A DNA stretch of 64,000 nucleotides from Candidatus Bartonella washoeensis Sb944nv (lineage in GTDB: Bacteria; Pseudomonadota; Alphaproteobacteria; Rhizobiales; Rhizobiaceae), in NCBI RefSeq assembly GCF_000278135.1, contig NZ_JH725023.1, positions 77,892 to 141,891 of the forward strand. The letters are read 5' to 3'. Below, piece after piece: positions 26,219 to 35,322 of this stretch. Made by a program: the position numbers and the translations under genes. Position 1 is the stretch's first letter. Every line of letters starts with the position of its first letter. The notes under the pieces are model-generated. The model searched no databases. It was given only the letters and a program-made list of their open reading frames with translations, and was not told the origin of the DNA.

Positions 26219-26525
26219 AGACACACTTCAGAGAAATGATATTTTTTACCTCAACGATATAAATCCCTCTCCCAAAATTCCTCAAACTCCCAAAAATCTC
26301 CTAAAATTCCAAAAATCCCCTAAAATTCCAAAAATCTTTGTGCAATTTTTTAAAGGGCTTGCGTCTTAGCTATTTTTATGGTCTTGCAAAAAGTTGAAAA
26401 GCTAGGATACACAAAAGTTCTTATTGAGACTATTTTTGGGCTTTTCTTTCTGCAAAGATGATGAAGGTTCTCTGTGCAAGGACAAAAAGGGAACTTTTTT
26501 GCAAGGACGGAATTGGATGTGAACT
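26219..26525. other. Intergenic region with short direct repeats before efp
   Basis: At 26268-26336 the word CCTAAAATTCCAAAAATC recurs twice exactly and again in degenerate form (period 19 bp), giving a small AT-rich tandem array. No other structure seen apart from a likely efp promoter. Confidence 0.6.
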
Positions 26526-27101
26526 ATGAAAATTAATGGCAATGAAATTCGCCCCGGTAATGTGATTGAGCATCAAGGAAGCTTGTGGGTAGCAGTTAAA
26601 TGCAATGCTGTAAAACCAGGCAAAGGCGGAGCATTTAATCAAGTTGAAATGAAAAATTTGATTGATGGTACAAAACTCAATGAACGATTTCGTGCAGCTG
26701 AAACGGTTGAACGCGTGCGCCTTGAACAAAAGGATTTTACTTTTCTCTATCAGGAAGGTGATGCTCTCGTCTTTATGGATTCAGAGTCTTATGAACAACT
26801 TGAATTACAAAAAGATTTTGTTGGTGAGCGCGCTGCTTTCTTGCAAGACGGGATGACAGTAACTGTTGAGCTTTATCAAGAAAAACCGATAGGTATCTCG
26901 CTTCCCGATCAGGTCACCGTTGGGATTGCAGAAGCTGATCCTGCCATCAAAGGGCAAACAGTCACTGCCTCTTATAAGCCAGCAATTCTTGAAAATGGCA
27001 TTCGTATTCTTGTGCCACCCTTTATTAATGCCGGTGAACGTGTCATTGTCGATACCAACGAGTTGATTTATTTGCGTCGTGCAAATGAAAAAGATAAATA
27101 A
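26526..27101 (+). CDS. efp: Elongation factor P
   Basis: This 191-residue protein has three beta-barrel domains. The N-terminus [21 protein letters not shown] and the loop [19 protein letters not shown], carrying the lysine at the tip of domain I, are typical. Blocks [20 protein letters not shown] and [19 protein letters not shown] follow. EF-P rescues ribosomes stalled at polyproline; the polyproline-rich CpoB repeats in this window are the kind of sequence that needs it. No lysine-modifying enzyme (EpmA/EpmB) is nearby. The gene is 12 bp from suhB, so probably in the same transcript. Confidence 0.97.
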   Translation: MKINGNEIRPGNVIEHQGSLWVAVKCNAVKPGKGGAFNQVEMKNLIDGTKLNERFRAAETVERVRLEQKDFTFLYQEGDALVFMDSESYEQLELQKDFVGERAAFLQDGMTVTVELYQEKPIGISLPDQVTVGIAEADPAIKGQTVTASYKPAILENGIRILVPPFINAGERVIVDTNELIYLRRANEKDK

Positions 27102-27112
27102 AGGGATAACAG

Positions 27113-27904
27113 ATGGCCCATTCTGCAATCATGAATGTCATGGTGCAAGCCGCGATGAAAGCGGGACGCTCTTTAGTGCGCGATTATGGTGAAGTTCAAA
27201 ATTTACAGGTATCTTTAAAAGGGCCAGCAGATTACGTAAGTCAAGCAGATCGCAAAGCTGAAAAAATTATTTTCAATGAATTAAGCAAAGCCCGACCAAA
27301 ATTTGGTTTCTTGATGGAAGAGTCTAAAGAAATTGTTGGAGAAGATTCTCAACATCGTTTCATTGTTGATCCTTTGGATGGCACAACAAATTTTCTTCAT
27401 GGCATTCCTTTTTTTGCTGTTTCCATTGCCTTAGAAAGTCAAGGACAAATTGTTGCTGGTGTAATCTATAATCCTGTTTTTGATGAGTTATTTACTGCTG
27501 AACGTGGTGGTGGTGCTTTCTTTAATGATAGACGCTGCCGTGTTTCTGCACGACGAAGATTAGAAGATTGTGTTATTGCAACAGGAATGCCTCATTTTGG
27601 ACGTCCCAATCATGGAGCATATCTTATTGAATTGCGCAATGTGATGGCAGAAGTTGCTGGACTTCGCCGTTTTGGAGCTGCTGCTCTTGATTTGGCTTAT
27701 GTCGCTGCTGGAAGAACGGATGGATTTTGGGAAGATAATCTGCAGATTTGGGATATGGCTGCTGGAACATTAATGGTTCGTGAAGCCGGTGGTTTTGTGA
27801 CCGATAAAGAAGGTGGGAGCGATATATTTCGCAAAAAAAATATCATCGCCGGCAATGAACACATTCGCACCAAATTAGAAAAAACTCTTAAAAAAGGCAT
27901 TTGA
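27113..27904 (+). CDS. suhB: Inositol-1-monophosphatase SuhB family
   Basis: This 263-residue protein is a magnesium-dependent phosphatase of the FIG superfamily. Metal-binding motifs are visible: the glutamates in LMEES, FIVDPLDGTTNFLHGIPFFAVSIAL (about residues 82-106) and WEDNLQIWDMAAGTLMVREAGG near the C-terminus. It hydrolyses myo-inositol phosphates; in some bacteria SuhB also binds ribosomal antitermination complexes. AAAGGGA precedes the ATG. It directly follows efp, a common rhizobial pair. Confidence 0.93.
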   Translation: MAHSAIMNVMVQAAMKAGRSLVRDYGEVQNLQVSLKGPADYVSQADRKAEKIIFNELSKARPKFGFLMEESKEIVGEDSQHRFIVDPLDGTTNFLHGIPFFAVSIALESQGQIVAGVIYNPVFDELFTAERGGGAFFNDRRCRVSARRRLEDCVIATGMPHFGRPNHGAYLIELRNVMAEVAGLRRFGAAALDLAYVAAGRTDGFWEDNLQIWDMAAGTLMVREAGGFVTDKEGGSDIFRKKNIIAGNEHIRTKLEKTLKKGI

Positions 27905-27992
27905 GAAAAATAGAACTTCGAAAAAAAGGCAAAGCTGCAAGGCACTGCACTCAATTTCCTTAAGACCAACAACGATGATGTATGATGAGTGC

Positions 27993-29783
27993 TTATGTAG
28001 GAGAGAATTGCAGTTTAGCCAAATGTGCATAAATCCCATTTTGTGCAATGAGTTCGGCATGTGTTCCCTCTTCCACAAGAGCACCTTTATCCATTACGAA
28101 AATGCGATCTGCTTTCAAAATCGTTGCTAAACGGTGTGCAATCACGAGTGTTGTTCGATTTTGCATCAATCCATCTAGGGCTTGTTGCACGAGCATTTCA
28201 CTATTTGCATCTAAAGCTGATGTTGCTTCATCAAGCAGCAACAGGGGAGCATTTTTTAAAACCGCTCGTGCTATACCAATGCGTTGTTTTTGCCCACCAG
28301 AAAGCATGGTACCACGTTCTCCCACTTTAGTATCAAAACCATTTGGTAAGGCTTTGATAAATTCAAATGCGTTGGCTGTTTTGGCTGCAGCGATGATTTG
28401 CTCTTCACGCACATTTTCGCTCCCAAAAACAATATTATCGCGTAACGTACCATCAAAAATGGCGACATCTTGTGGGACATAAGAAATTGAACTGCGTAGA
28501 TCCTGGAGAGAAAGGCGATTAATTTCCACGCCATCAAACCGGATTTTACCGCTTTTAGGGTCATAAAAACGCAGAATCAAAGAAAAAATGGTACTTTTTC
28601 CTGCACCCGAAGCGCCAACAAAAGCAACAGTTTCACCTGGTTTTACAGAAAAGGAAAGAGAGCGCAAAATCTTTTCCTGTGGTCTGGAAGGATAAGTGAA
28701 ATCAACGTAGTCAAAAGCAATTGCTCCTTGGACAGGTTGTGCTAATGGTAAAGGAACTTTGGGGGGTGCGACAGTAGGTTGCTCTTGCAACAATTCGGCA
28801 AGCCGTTCCGCAGCGCCTGCTGCTTGCATAAGTTCTGCTCCAACTTCTGATAATTGTGCAAAGGTTGAAGCTCCAAAGACCGCATAGAGAACAAATTGAC
28901 CTAATGTCCCACCAGACATTGCGCCACTCAAAACGTCATGGGAACCGATCCACAAAACAGCAACAACGCTGCTAAAAACAAGAAAAATCGCAAAACCTGT
29001 GAAAAAAGAACGCAAGATTACCGAAGCACGTGCTGTTTTAAAAGCGCGTTCAACCAATTTTGAAAAACGCGCAGAAACGAATTTTTCAGCAGTAAAGGCT
29101 TGCACAGTGCGAATAGCGCTTACCTGTTCTGTTGCCAAAGCGTTGGCATCTGCAAGACGATCTTGTGCCACACGTGTGCGTGTACGAACTTTGCGTCCAA
29201 AAACAACCAACGGAATGGCAACAAAGGGGATAGCAAGGAGAACAAGCGAGGAAAGCTTGGCATTCGTGATCACCATCATCACAATTGCACCAATCACGAC
29301 AATCAGATGTCGCAAAGCAATGGAAGCAGTTGAGCCAACGGCTAATTTTATTTGTGTCGTATCTGTTAACAGCCGCGAAACAAGTTCACCAGAATGGGAA
29401 TGATCAAAAAAAGCAGGAGAAAGTTGCGTGATATGGGAAAAAACATCACGTCGTAAATCGGCAACAATCCGTTCACCCAAGGTGATGACACAATAATATC
29501 GGCAAGCTGAAGCGAGTGCAAGAAGCAAGGCTAACACAAACAAAATACCGAAATAAAAATTGATATTCCCAGGGCTTGAAGAAGAAAAACCATGATCAAG
29601 CATTTGACGGATAGCAACGGGCAAAGCGAGCGTAACAAGAGCCGCCACAGACAAAGCAAGAAAAGCAAAAATAAACAACCAACGATAGCGCATCATATAA
29701 GGAGCAAAAGTTGAGAGCGAAGAAAATAAAGGTTTTGTATTGGCAGACTTTGTAGATTTTTCTGTATGGTTGAAAAGATTCAT
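27993..29783 (-). CDS. ABC exporter, fused permease and ATPase (MsbA-like)
   Basis: This 596-residue half-transporter has an N-terminal membrane domain (residues about 30-330, six helices, first YRWLFIFAFLALSVAALVTLALPVA). A nucleotide-binding domain follows: Walker A FVGASGAGKSTIFSLIL, Q-loop ISYVPQDVAIFD, signature MLSGGQKQRIGIARA, Walker B PLLLLDEATSALD, and the H-loop in LVIAHRLAT. It works as a homodimer. Family members export lipid A or other hydrophobic molecules; the substrate is not determinable here. It converges with suhB and is divergent from rpmE, the usual neighbour in Rhizobiales. Confidence 0.9.
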   Translation of the reverse strand: MNLFNHTEKSTKSANTKPLFSSLSTFAPYMMRYRWLFIFAFLALSVAALVTLALPVAIRQMLDHGFSSSSPGNINFYFGILFVLALLLALASACRYYCVITLGERIVADLRRDVFSHITQLSPAFFDHSHSGELVSRLLTDTTQIKLAVGSTASIALRHLIVVIGAIVMMVITNAKLSSLVLLAIPFVAIPLVVFGRKVRTRTRVAQDRLADANALATEQVSAIRTVQAFTAEKFVSARFSKLVERAFKTARASVILRSFFTGFAIFLVFSSVVAVLWIGSHDVLSGAMSGGTLGQFVLYAVFGASTFAQLSEVGAELMQAAGAAERLAELLQEQPTVAPPKVPLPLAQPVQGAIAFDYVDFTYPSRPQEKILRSLSFSVKPGETVAFVGASGAGKSTIFSLILRFYDPKSGKIRFDGVEINRLSLQDLRSSISYVPQDVAIFDGTLRDNIVFGSENVREEQIIAAAKTANAFEFIKALPNGFDTKVGERGTMLSGGQKQRIGIARAVLKNAPLLLLDEATSALDANSEMLVQQALDGLMQNRTTLVIAHRLATILKADRIFVMDKGALVEEGTHAELIAQNGIYAHLAKLQFSPT

Positions 29784-29970
29784 AGAATTTCGCTCACTTA
29801 ATAAAGTTGTTTATACCTCTTGATGTAGGAATGCATCTTGAATACTTGTTTTTTGATGCTTGCTGAGTTATAGAGAGAGGACTTCAATCAATTTATCAAA
29901 AAAGCGAAGCCAGTGCACTTAAAAAATGAGAAAGTGCTATTTCGTTGTATGAAAGTAAAAGGTTTGCCGC

Positions 29971-30192
29971 ATGAAAGCGAATATTCATCCCAATTATCAC
30001 AGGATTACCGTTGTTATGACGGATGGTTCCCAATATACAACGCGTTCCACTTGGGGAAAAGAAGGAGACACCCTTAATCTAGATATTGATCCAAGAACGC
30101 ATCCAGCATGGACAGGTGGGTCTCAAACGTTAGTAGATCATGGTGGTCGTATTTCTAAATTTAAAAATCGTTTTGGTAGTCTTGGCTTTTAA
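29971..30192 (+). CDS. rpmE: 50S ribosomal protein L31
   Basis: This 73-residue protein has the alphaproteobacterial L31 sequence: [48 protein letters not shown] and [12 protein letters not shown]. It lacks the zinc-binding cysteines of the C+ form, as is normal for this group. It stands alone, with a strong terminator 150 bp downstream, and a broken copy of its second half follows beyond the terminator. Confidence 0.97.
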   Translation: MKANIHPNYHRITVVMTDGSQYTTRSTWGKEGDTLNLDIDPRTHPAWTGGSQTLVDHGGRISKFKNRFGSLGF

Positions 30193-30344
30193 ATTTTATT
30201 TCTAACGACGAAGAGCGAAAAAACTTCTCACAAGATGTGTAAGCATTGCAAACGGTTGATCTGTTTTAAGCTTTGAGAGCAAAGCGCCTTTGTAACTTTT
30301 ACAGTTATAAGATTTTTTAAAATTTGCACAGTGTGAATGAGATG

Positions 30345-30367
30345 CCCCGCTTTAAGCGGGGTTTTTT
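30345..30367 (+). terminator. Rho-independent terminator of rpmE
   Basis: CCCCGC/GCGGGG stem (extended by TT/AA) with a short loop, followed by six T. Clear on the plus strand. Confidence 0.92.
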
Positions 30368-30423
30368 GTATGTCGAGATAAATATGAATACTGATAATGC
30401 TTGTGGAAACAATGATTATACAA

Positions 30424-30561
30424 AAGAGAAAAGAAGGGGATACCCTTAATCTCGACATAGATTACAGAACGCCTCCAGTGTAAACAAGTGGATCTCAACA
30501 CTGGAAGATCATGGAAAACGTATTTCTAAATTCAAAAATCGTTTTGAGTATCTCAGCATTT
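30424..30561 (+). pseudogene. Relic copy of the 3' half of rpmE
   Basis: AAAGAAGGGGATACCCTTAATCT is followed by the codons for [16 protein letters not shown], an in-frame stop, a frame change and [12 protein letters not shown]. It matches rpmE 30058-30190 at an offset of about 370 bp and is clearly dead. Confidence 0.9.
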
Positions 30562-30902
30562 AAAAGCCTCCTTCTCATTGTGAAGGATCAAAAGACTCGC
30601 CAGGAGAGCAATTAAACGCAGCAAGAAGCAAGCCCATTTTAAGCCTTGGGAAGAATGTGAAAACAGAAGCACTCTGTTATGCAATCTTCTAAGAGGGAAA
30701 CTGCTAATTGCCGACCAATAATTTTATCCGTGATAACCAAGGTAGCTTTTCATGCCTTTTTAAAGTAGCAACCGACACGTCTTAGAAAAATTTGACATAC
30801 CTCGTATTATGATGAGAAAATAAAAGTTCTTTTAACAGCTTTTGTGTAAAATCTCATAAACGACATCATTTTGTAATGAACCAGCTGGTAAAAACATCCT
30901 CA
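30562..30902. other. Relic DNA after the rpmE copy
   Basis: No gene seen. On the minus strand this would be where higA should follow the higB relic, but no HigA motif is readable. Confidence 0.4.
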
Positions 30903-31144
30903 AAGAATGATCAAGTATTACGCACCAATTTCCATTTACAGTAATGAACAAATAGCCCTCAAGATTACTTTTTAGCGGATAGAGTTAAAAGGATCTAGTC
31001 ATTCAAAATCATTTGGTGATATGCTACGTTAAGAACATCTAGAATACGCCTTAGTTTTTGCGTATAGATGATTTTAACTCCTTCTATCGTATCAGTTTTA
31101 TAGAAAGCTTTAAGCTTTTTATTTTTAAATCCCAAAATCATCAT
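30903..31144 (-). pseudogene. higB: Degenerate higB toxin gene, copy 2
   Basis: The minus strand reads MMILGFKNKKLKAFYKTDTIEGV, then KLRRILDVLNVAYHQM, and after frame changes GYLFITVNGNWCVILDHSL. These match the same blocks of copy 1 (FKHKELEAFYNTDAT, LNVAISPN, YWSITVNGNW). The C-terminal end is missing. It follows R4 and the membrane-protein relic in the same order as copy 1, on the opposite strand. Confidence 0.8.
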
Positions 31145-31239
31145 TGATTATATTGCGTATCGCTACAAGATATAATAAAATTTTATTCATTGTAGATAAA
31201 AATCAGATGTTTTCTCTCCTTTTTTCTACTTAACACCCT

Positions 31240-31488
31240 ATAAAATGCTATCTAGGCACCATAAGACGTTCTCCTCCTATATCACGATTTCAGAGCTGTT
31301 TCTGAAAAACAAGCTTTTTTTGTATCTTAGGTCAGGGACGCTGTTAGCCACCCTATAACGGTTTCCTTGACCTTAAGAATCAAGGCCTTGTTAGTCCTTT
31401 CAATAAACATAGATCTGATATCATGATTTTTGTGAACATTCATGAAATTTTGAAAGGCTGAGAGTCTCTCATTTTGGATTAAGTGATC
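31240..31488 (-). repeat. Structured dispersed repeat, copy R4 (inverted)
   Basis: The reverse complement matches R1-R3: AATGAGAGACTCTC, AAATCATGATATCAGATC, CTTGATTCTTAAGGTCAAGG pairing with CCCTGACCTAAG, loop CTAACAGCG, AAAGCTTGTTTTTC, GCTCTGAAATCGTGATATAGG. Best-preserved long hairpin of the family. Confidence 0.85.
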
Positions 31489-31511
31489 TACGAACGAAGT
31501 GCGTTTTCAAT

Positions 31512-31941
31512 TTATTGAAAGAGAATAAGATCATATTCAGGAGGAGCGAGACATTATAAGAGAGCGTCGTAACCCCAACTAGCCCACATGCAGCAAAGAG
31601 AAAAAACGCCTTCACCAATTACTAAAATTAATGTGAGCAATATACCGGCATCACCTATTGTTGCTTCACAGCATTCTAAGAGATATCCGAAAAAAATATA
31701 ACGAACACTACTCCACTCCAATCTGCAAAAAAATTTAGTACAGCAAAAACCGATCCACGAATAAATAACAGGATGAGAAAAATTGTAAAAATCAACTTTT
31801 CAAATATCCAAACTAATATTCTACGCATTATACTGAACACCTTTCGCCTTATAGTTGAAAGAATGCTCTGTTTTTATCTGGATTTTTTTCTTTGCTGGTT
31901 GTCTTCTTAACAGGTATGCTGTTTATGACTTCCCCACCCAT
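31512..31941 (-). pseudogene. Degenerate gene for a small two-helix membrane protein, copy 2
   Basis: Minus-strand ATG 31941 gives MGGEVINSIPVKKTTSKEKNP. After a stop, another frame gives MRRILVWIFEKLIFTIFLIL, LLFIRGS and VVFVIFFSDIS. The end APPEYDLILFQ with stop at 31512 matches copy 1. It is inactivated by stops and shifts. Confidence 0.65.
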
Positions 31942-32593
31942 TTTAAAGCCACAGTACTATAAAAATGAAATACTTCTCATTATAGATCACAAAAAAACAA
32001 GAAAAATTTATTGATTTTAAAGAAAAAACAGGTGTCTTATTGAGGAGCAAACCTACTTTTGTTAGCAAGAGCTACTAAATCCGTTCATCAAAATAGATCC
32101 GTCAAAATAGAGAAGCACCATCGACATTGAAGAGAAAGCTATGCTTACGCACAAAAGTTTCATAAACTACCTGTTTACTCCACTCAGAAATTACAGCTTC
32201 CCAATCCACCCACTTATCCAACTTTGAGACTGCAATTGAATGACTTCCTCTCATGATAAGCAATGAAAGCATGAAAAAGAAGAAATATCACAATATCAAA
32301 CTCTTCAATACAGTAGCTTTATGATTTTCAGTTAAAAAGTAAATACCCGCCTCATGAAGCACAACACGCCATGACGCTGCTCATTCACAAATTTCCTTTA
32401 ATGCAACATCTCTCCCCCAATCCCACCTCTTGATAGCACCCATAAAAACTTTTTAAAATGCCCAAGAGAAAAATTCTCTGAGAAAGCTTTCAAAAACAAA
32501 GCACCCCCACCATTTTTATCATGATGAGGGCATCATAAACCAGGCAGAAATATGCACAAACGCTACCCACGTTCAAGCACACAGCTTGTTAAT
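31942..32593. other. Intergenic region downstream of fda
   Basis: No gene supported. Weak similarity of 32370-32440 to the end of fda was noted but not sufficient to call. Confidence 0.4.
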
Positions 32594-33625
32594 TCAAGCG
32601 TAAGATTTTTCCTGTTCTTTTGTCCATTTTCCTAAAGCAGCAAGATGGTTCATCCGTGCACGATGACAAAAAGCCTTTTGCGCAACAGCAATATTTTCAG
32701 CTTTTCCACCCCATGCTTTCAAGGCAGCCGCTTGCAGTGCCCGCCCATAAGAAAAGGTCAATTGCCAAGGCAATGCCCCCAAAGAATTCATAGCTGACAA
32801 ATGAGCCGTTGCTTCTTCATCAGACTGCCCTCCGGAAAGAAAAGCAATTCCTGGAACAGCGGCAGGAACAGTCTGTTTAAGAACACGAACCGTTTTTTCA
32901 GCCACTTCTTCAACAGAAGCATTACGCGCATCTTTACCATCAATCACCATATTGGGTTTTAAAACCATGCCCTCAAAAACAACTCGTGCCTCAAAGAGTT
33001 CTTTAAACACTGTGTTCAAGACAGCATATGTGACCTCAAAGCAGCGCGCAATGGAATGCTGGCGCGATGCCCCATCCATCAGCACTTCCGGCTCAACAAT
33101 CGGCACAAGACCTACCTCTTGACACAAAGCGGCATAACGTGCAAGAGCCTGTGCATTTTGGCTTATTGCTCCTCTTGTTGGCAAAGCATGTGCATCAATC
33201 GCAATCACCGCACGCCATTTAGCAAAACGCGCTCCCAAAGCATAATAATCTTTTAAACGCTCCCGAAGACCATCCAACCCTTCTGTAATCGTTTCCTGAG
33301 GAAAAGCTGCTAATGGTTTGGCACCGCTATCAACTTTAATACCGGGCAAAGCACCCGCATCACGTATAAGATCCGTCAACATTTGTCCCGTAGACGCTTT
33401 TTGACGAATGGTTTCATCAAATAAGATAACACCAGAGATAGCGCTTTCCATAGCTTCTTTTGCACTAAAAAGCATTTCACGATAGGCACGGCGATTGTTT
33501 TCGTTGGATTCAAGTCCAATAGTTTCAAAACGCTTTCCAATCGTAGCGGTACTTTCATCTGCCGCTAAAATACCTTTACCTGCACTGACCAAAGCAAGTG
33601 CAATATCTTCAAGACGTTCATTCAT
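32594..33625 (-). CDS. Fructose-bisphosphate aldolase, class I
   Basis: This 343-residue Schiff-base aldolase has the start MNERLEDIALALVSAGKGILAADES and the segment GVILFDETIRQK. The lysine region FEGMVLKPNMVIDG contains the expected catalytic lysine, and GIAFLSGGQSDEEATAHL is the phosphate-binding loop. It interconverts fructose 1,6-bisphosphate with the two triose phosphates. Class I enzymes replace class II in some Rhizobiales. It is the last gene of a tkt-gap-pgk-fda run on the minus strand, 108 bp after pgk, with AGAGGAA before its start. Confidence 0.96.
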   Translation of the reverse strand: MNERLEDIALALVSAGKGILAADESTATIGKRFETIGLESNENNRRAYREMLFSAKEAMESAISGVILFDETIRQKASTGQMLTDLIRDAGALPGIKVDSGAKPLAAFPQETITEGLDGLRERLKDYYALGARFAKWRAVIAIDAHALPTRGAISQNAQALARYAALCQEVGLVPIVEPEVLMDGASRQHSIARCFEVTYAVLNTVFKELFEARVVFEGMVLKPNMVIDGKDARNASVEEVAEKTVRVLKQTVPAAVPGIAFLSGGQSDEEATAHLSAMNSLGALPWQLTFSYGRALQAAALKAWGGKAENIAVAQKAFCHRARMNHLAALGKWTKEQEKSYA

Positions 33626-33733
33626 AAAAAATTCCTCTTTGTTCTATCTTAACTTCCAAAAGTGAGCAGCATGACCAGCACAGCTAACCCATAACCTTAC
33701 AGTTTTTTTAAATTTTCCCTTCAACGAAGCCCT

Positions 33734-34927
33734 TTAAGACTGCACGAGAGCGAGAATACCAGGAAGCACTTTGCCTTCCATCCATTCCAAAAAAGCACCA
33801 CCTGCTGTCGAAAGATAGGTAAAATCATTGGCAACACCAGCTTGATTAAGCGCAAAAACCGTATCTCCCCCTCCAGCGATAGAAACCAATTTCCCTTTTT
33901 GACTCCGTTCTGCTACATGGCGTGCGACAGCAATCGTTCCTTGATCAAAGGGAGACATCTCAAAAACACCAAGAGGCCCATTCCACAAAAGGGTAGCAGC
34001 TTTATCAATCACTTCATTGATATAGGTAACAGAGCGCTTTCCAATATCGAGAATCATCCCATCTTCAGGAATATCTCCCATATCATAGAGACGATGGGGC
34101 GCATCTTTTTCAAAACGAAATCCAACGATTGCATCAACAGGGAGCAAAAGTGTACATTGGCACTCTTGCGCTTTTTCAATGATTTTTTTTATCGTTTCCC
34201 TCAATGCATGTTCACACAGTGATTTGCCAACATGGACACCTTGCGCAGCTAAAAAACTGTTGGCCATGCCACCACCAATTACCAAGTAATCAACTTTTTC
34301 AACCAAATGATTGAGCACAAAAAGCTTACTAGAAACCTTTGCCCCTCCAACAACAGCAACAACTGGATGCGTTGGATCGCCAAGTCCTTTTTCTAACGCC
34401 TGCAATTCATACTGCAAAGAACGCCCCGCATAAGAGGGTAAAAAATGTGTTATTCCCTCCACCGAAGCATGGGCACGATGAGAAACTGAAAAAGCATCAT
34501 TGACATAAAGATCCCCATTATGGGCTAAAGCTTCAGCAAAACAGCAATCATTTTTTTCTTCTCCTGGATGAAAACGCACATTTTCAAGCAGTAAAACACC
34601 CCCATTTTGCAATGCCTCAACTGCTACCTGCACTGCAGCGCCAATACAATCTGGCACAAAAGCAACCGGTTTATTGATTATTTTTTCTAACACCTCCACA
34701 ACTGGACGCAGTGAAAATTCTTGTTCCACCTGTCCTTTTGGGCGCCCACAATGTGAAAGAAGAATAAGCTTAGCACCACGCCTTTGAAGCTCAATGAGTG
34801 TTTCTTTATGTCGTTCAAGACGCGTCGTATCACAAACCTTGCCCAGCGACATTGGCACGTTAAAATCTACCCGCACAAGAACACGTTTCCCAGCGACATC
34901 AACATCATCAAGTGTACGAAAACCCAT
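33734..34927 (-). CDS. pgk: Phosphoglycerate kinase
   Basis: This 397-residue protein starts at ATG 34927 (MGFRTLDDVDVAGKRVLVRVDFNVP); an in-frame extension to 35014 is not part of the family. Visible motifs are the substrate segment LSHCGRPKG, VLLLENVRFHPGEEKND, GGAKVSSKL and the C-terminal nucleotide loop SIAGGGDTVFALNQAG. It transfers phosphate from 1,3-bisphosphoglycerate to ADP. It lies between gap and fda. Confidence 0.97.
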   Translation of the reverse strand: MGFRTLDDVDVAGKRVLVRVDFNVPMSLGKVCDTTRLERHKETLIELQRRGAKLILLSHCGRPKGQVEQEFSLRPVVEVLEKIINKPVAFVPDCIGAAVQVAVEALQNGGVLLLENVRFHPGEEKNDCCFAEALAHNGDLYVNDAFSVSHRAHASVEGITHFLPSYAGRSLQYELQALEKGLGDPTHPVVAVVGGAKVSSKLFVLNHLVEKVDYLVIGGGMANSFLAAQGVHVGKSLCEHALRETIKKIIEKAQECQCTLLLPVDAIVGFRFEKDAPHRLYDMGDIPEDGMILDIGKRSVTYINEVIDKAATLLWNGPLGVFEMSPFDQGTIAVARHVAERSQKGKLVSIAGGGDTVFALNQAGVANDFTYLSTAGGAFLEWMEGKVLPGILALVQS

Positions 34928-35117
34928 CACTGCTCTCTCTTCACTTTTGGTTGTTTCAAACAAACGGACCGTTCCACTTTCGCTCTCACGCAATCTTCTT
35001 TTATCTCCAGTCAAAATGATCCGCTATAGGATACATTCTTTCAACCTCTGGAATCTCGATTTGCTCAGCATTTTTTCAATCTTTGTCTTATTCAAATCTT
35101 ACTTTCAAATCCTGCTC

Positions 35118-35240
35118 TTTGATGCAGTTAGAAAAAATCACGCATTCTCGTACCAAAATGAAACACGATGGAACATACCATCAAGCACTCGGTCAACTTC
35201 CTTCTCTTCAGCACACCAAGAATGATATTCGTTACCGTTT
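35118..35240 (-). pseudogene. Relic copy of the 3' end of gap
   Basis: GATGCAGTTAGAAAAAATCACGC and the following CTCGTACCAAAATGAAACACGA match 35358-35400 at the end of gap (GCGGTTAGAAAAACCCCATTC, TCGTACCAAACAAGAACACGA), offset about 240 bp. Similarity fades after about 120 bp. No frame survives. Confidence 0.75.
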
Positions 35241-35295
35241 TCTCAAAAAGAATGCATCTTAACTTATTTATATTGCAAAAATGGCTTTCTGTTGC

Positions 35296-35317
35296 AAAAA
35301 AGGCCCCGAAGGCCCTC
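35296..35317 (-). terminator. Terminator of gap
   Basis: On the minus strand GGGCC-TTCGG-GGCCT is followed by six T, directly after the gap stop codon. Confidence 0.75.
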
Positions 35318-35322
35318 TTTAC

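Noticed and set aside
28048-28482. Plus-strand frame of 144 residues
   Set aside because: Lies opposite the highly conserved ATPase domain of the ABC exporter.
32340-32450. Relic of the fda 3' end
   Set aside because: Some words match (ATTTCCTTTAATGCAACAT against ATTTTCCTAAAGCAGCAAGA), but the similarity is too short and weak.
15258-32593. CRISPR array or integrase gene in the relic zones
   Set aside because: Repeats here are few, long and irregularly spaced, not CRISPR-like. No tyrosine or serine recombinase motif was found, so the mobilising enzyme is absent or lost.
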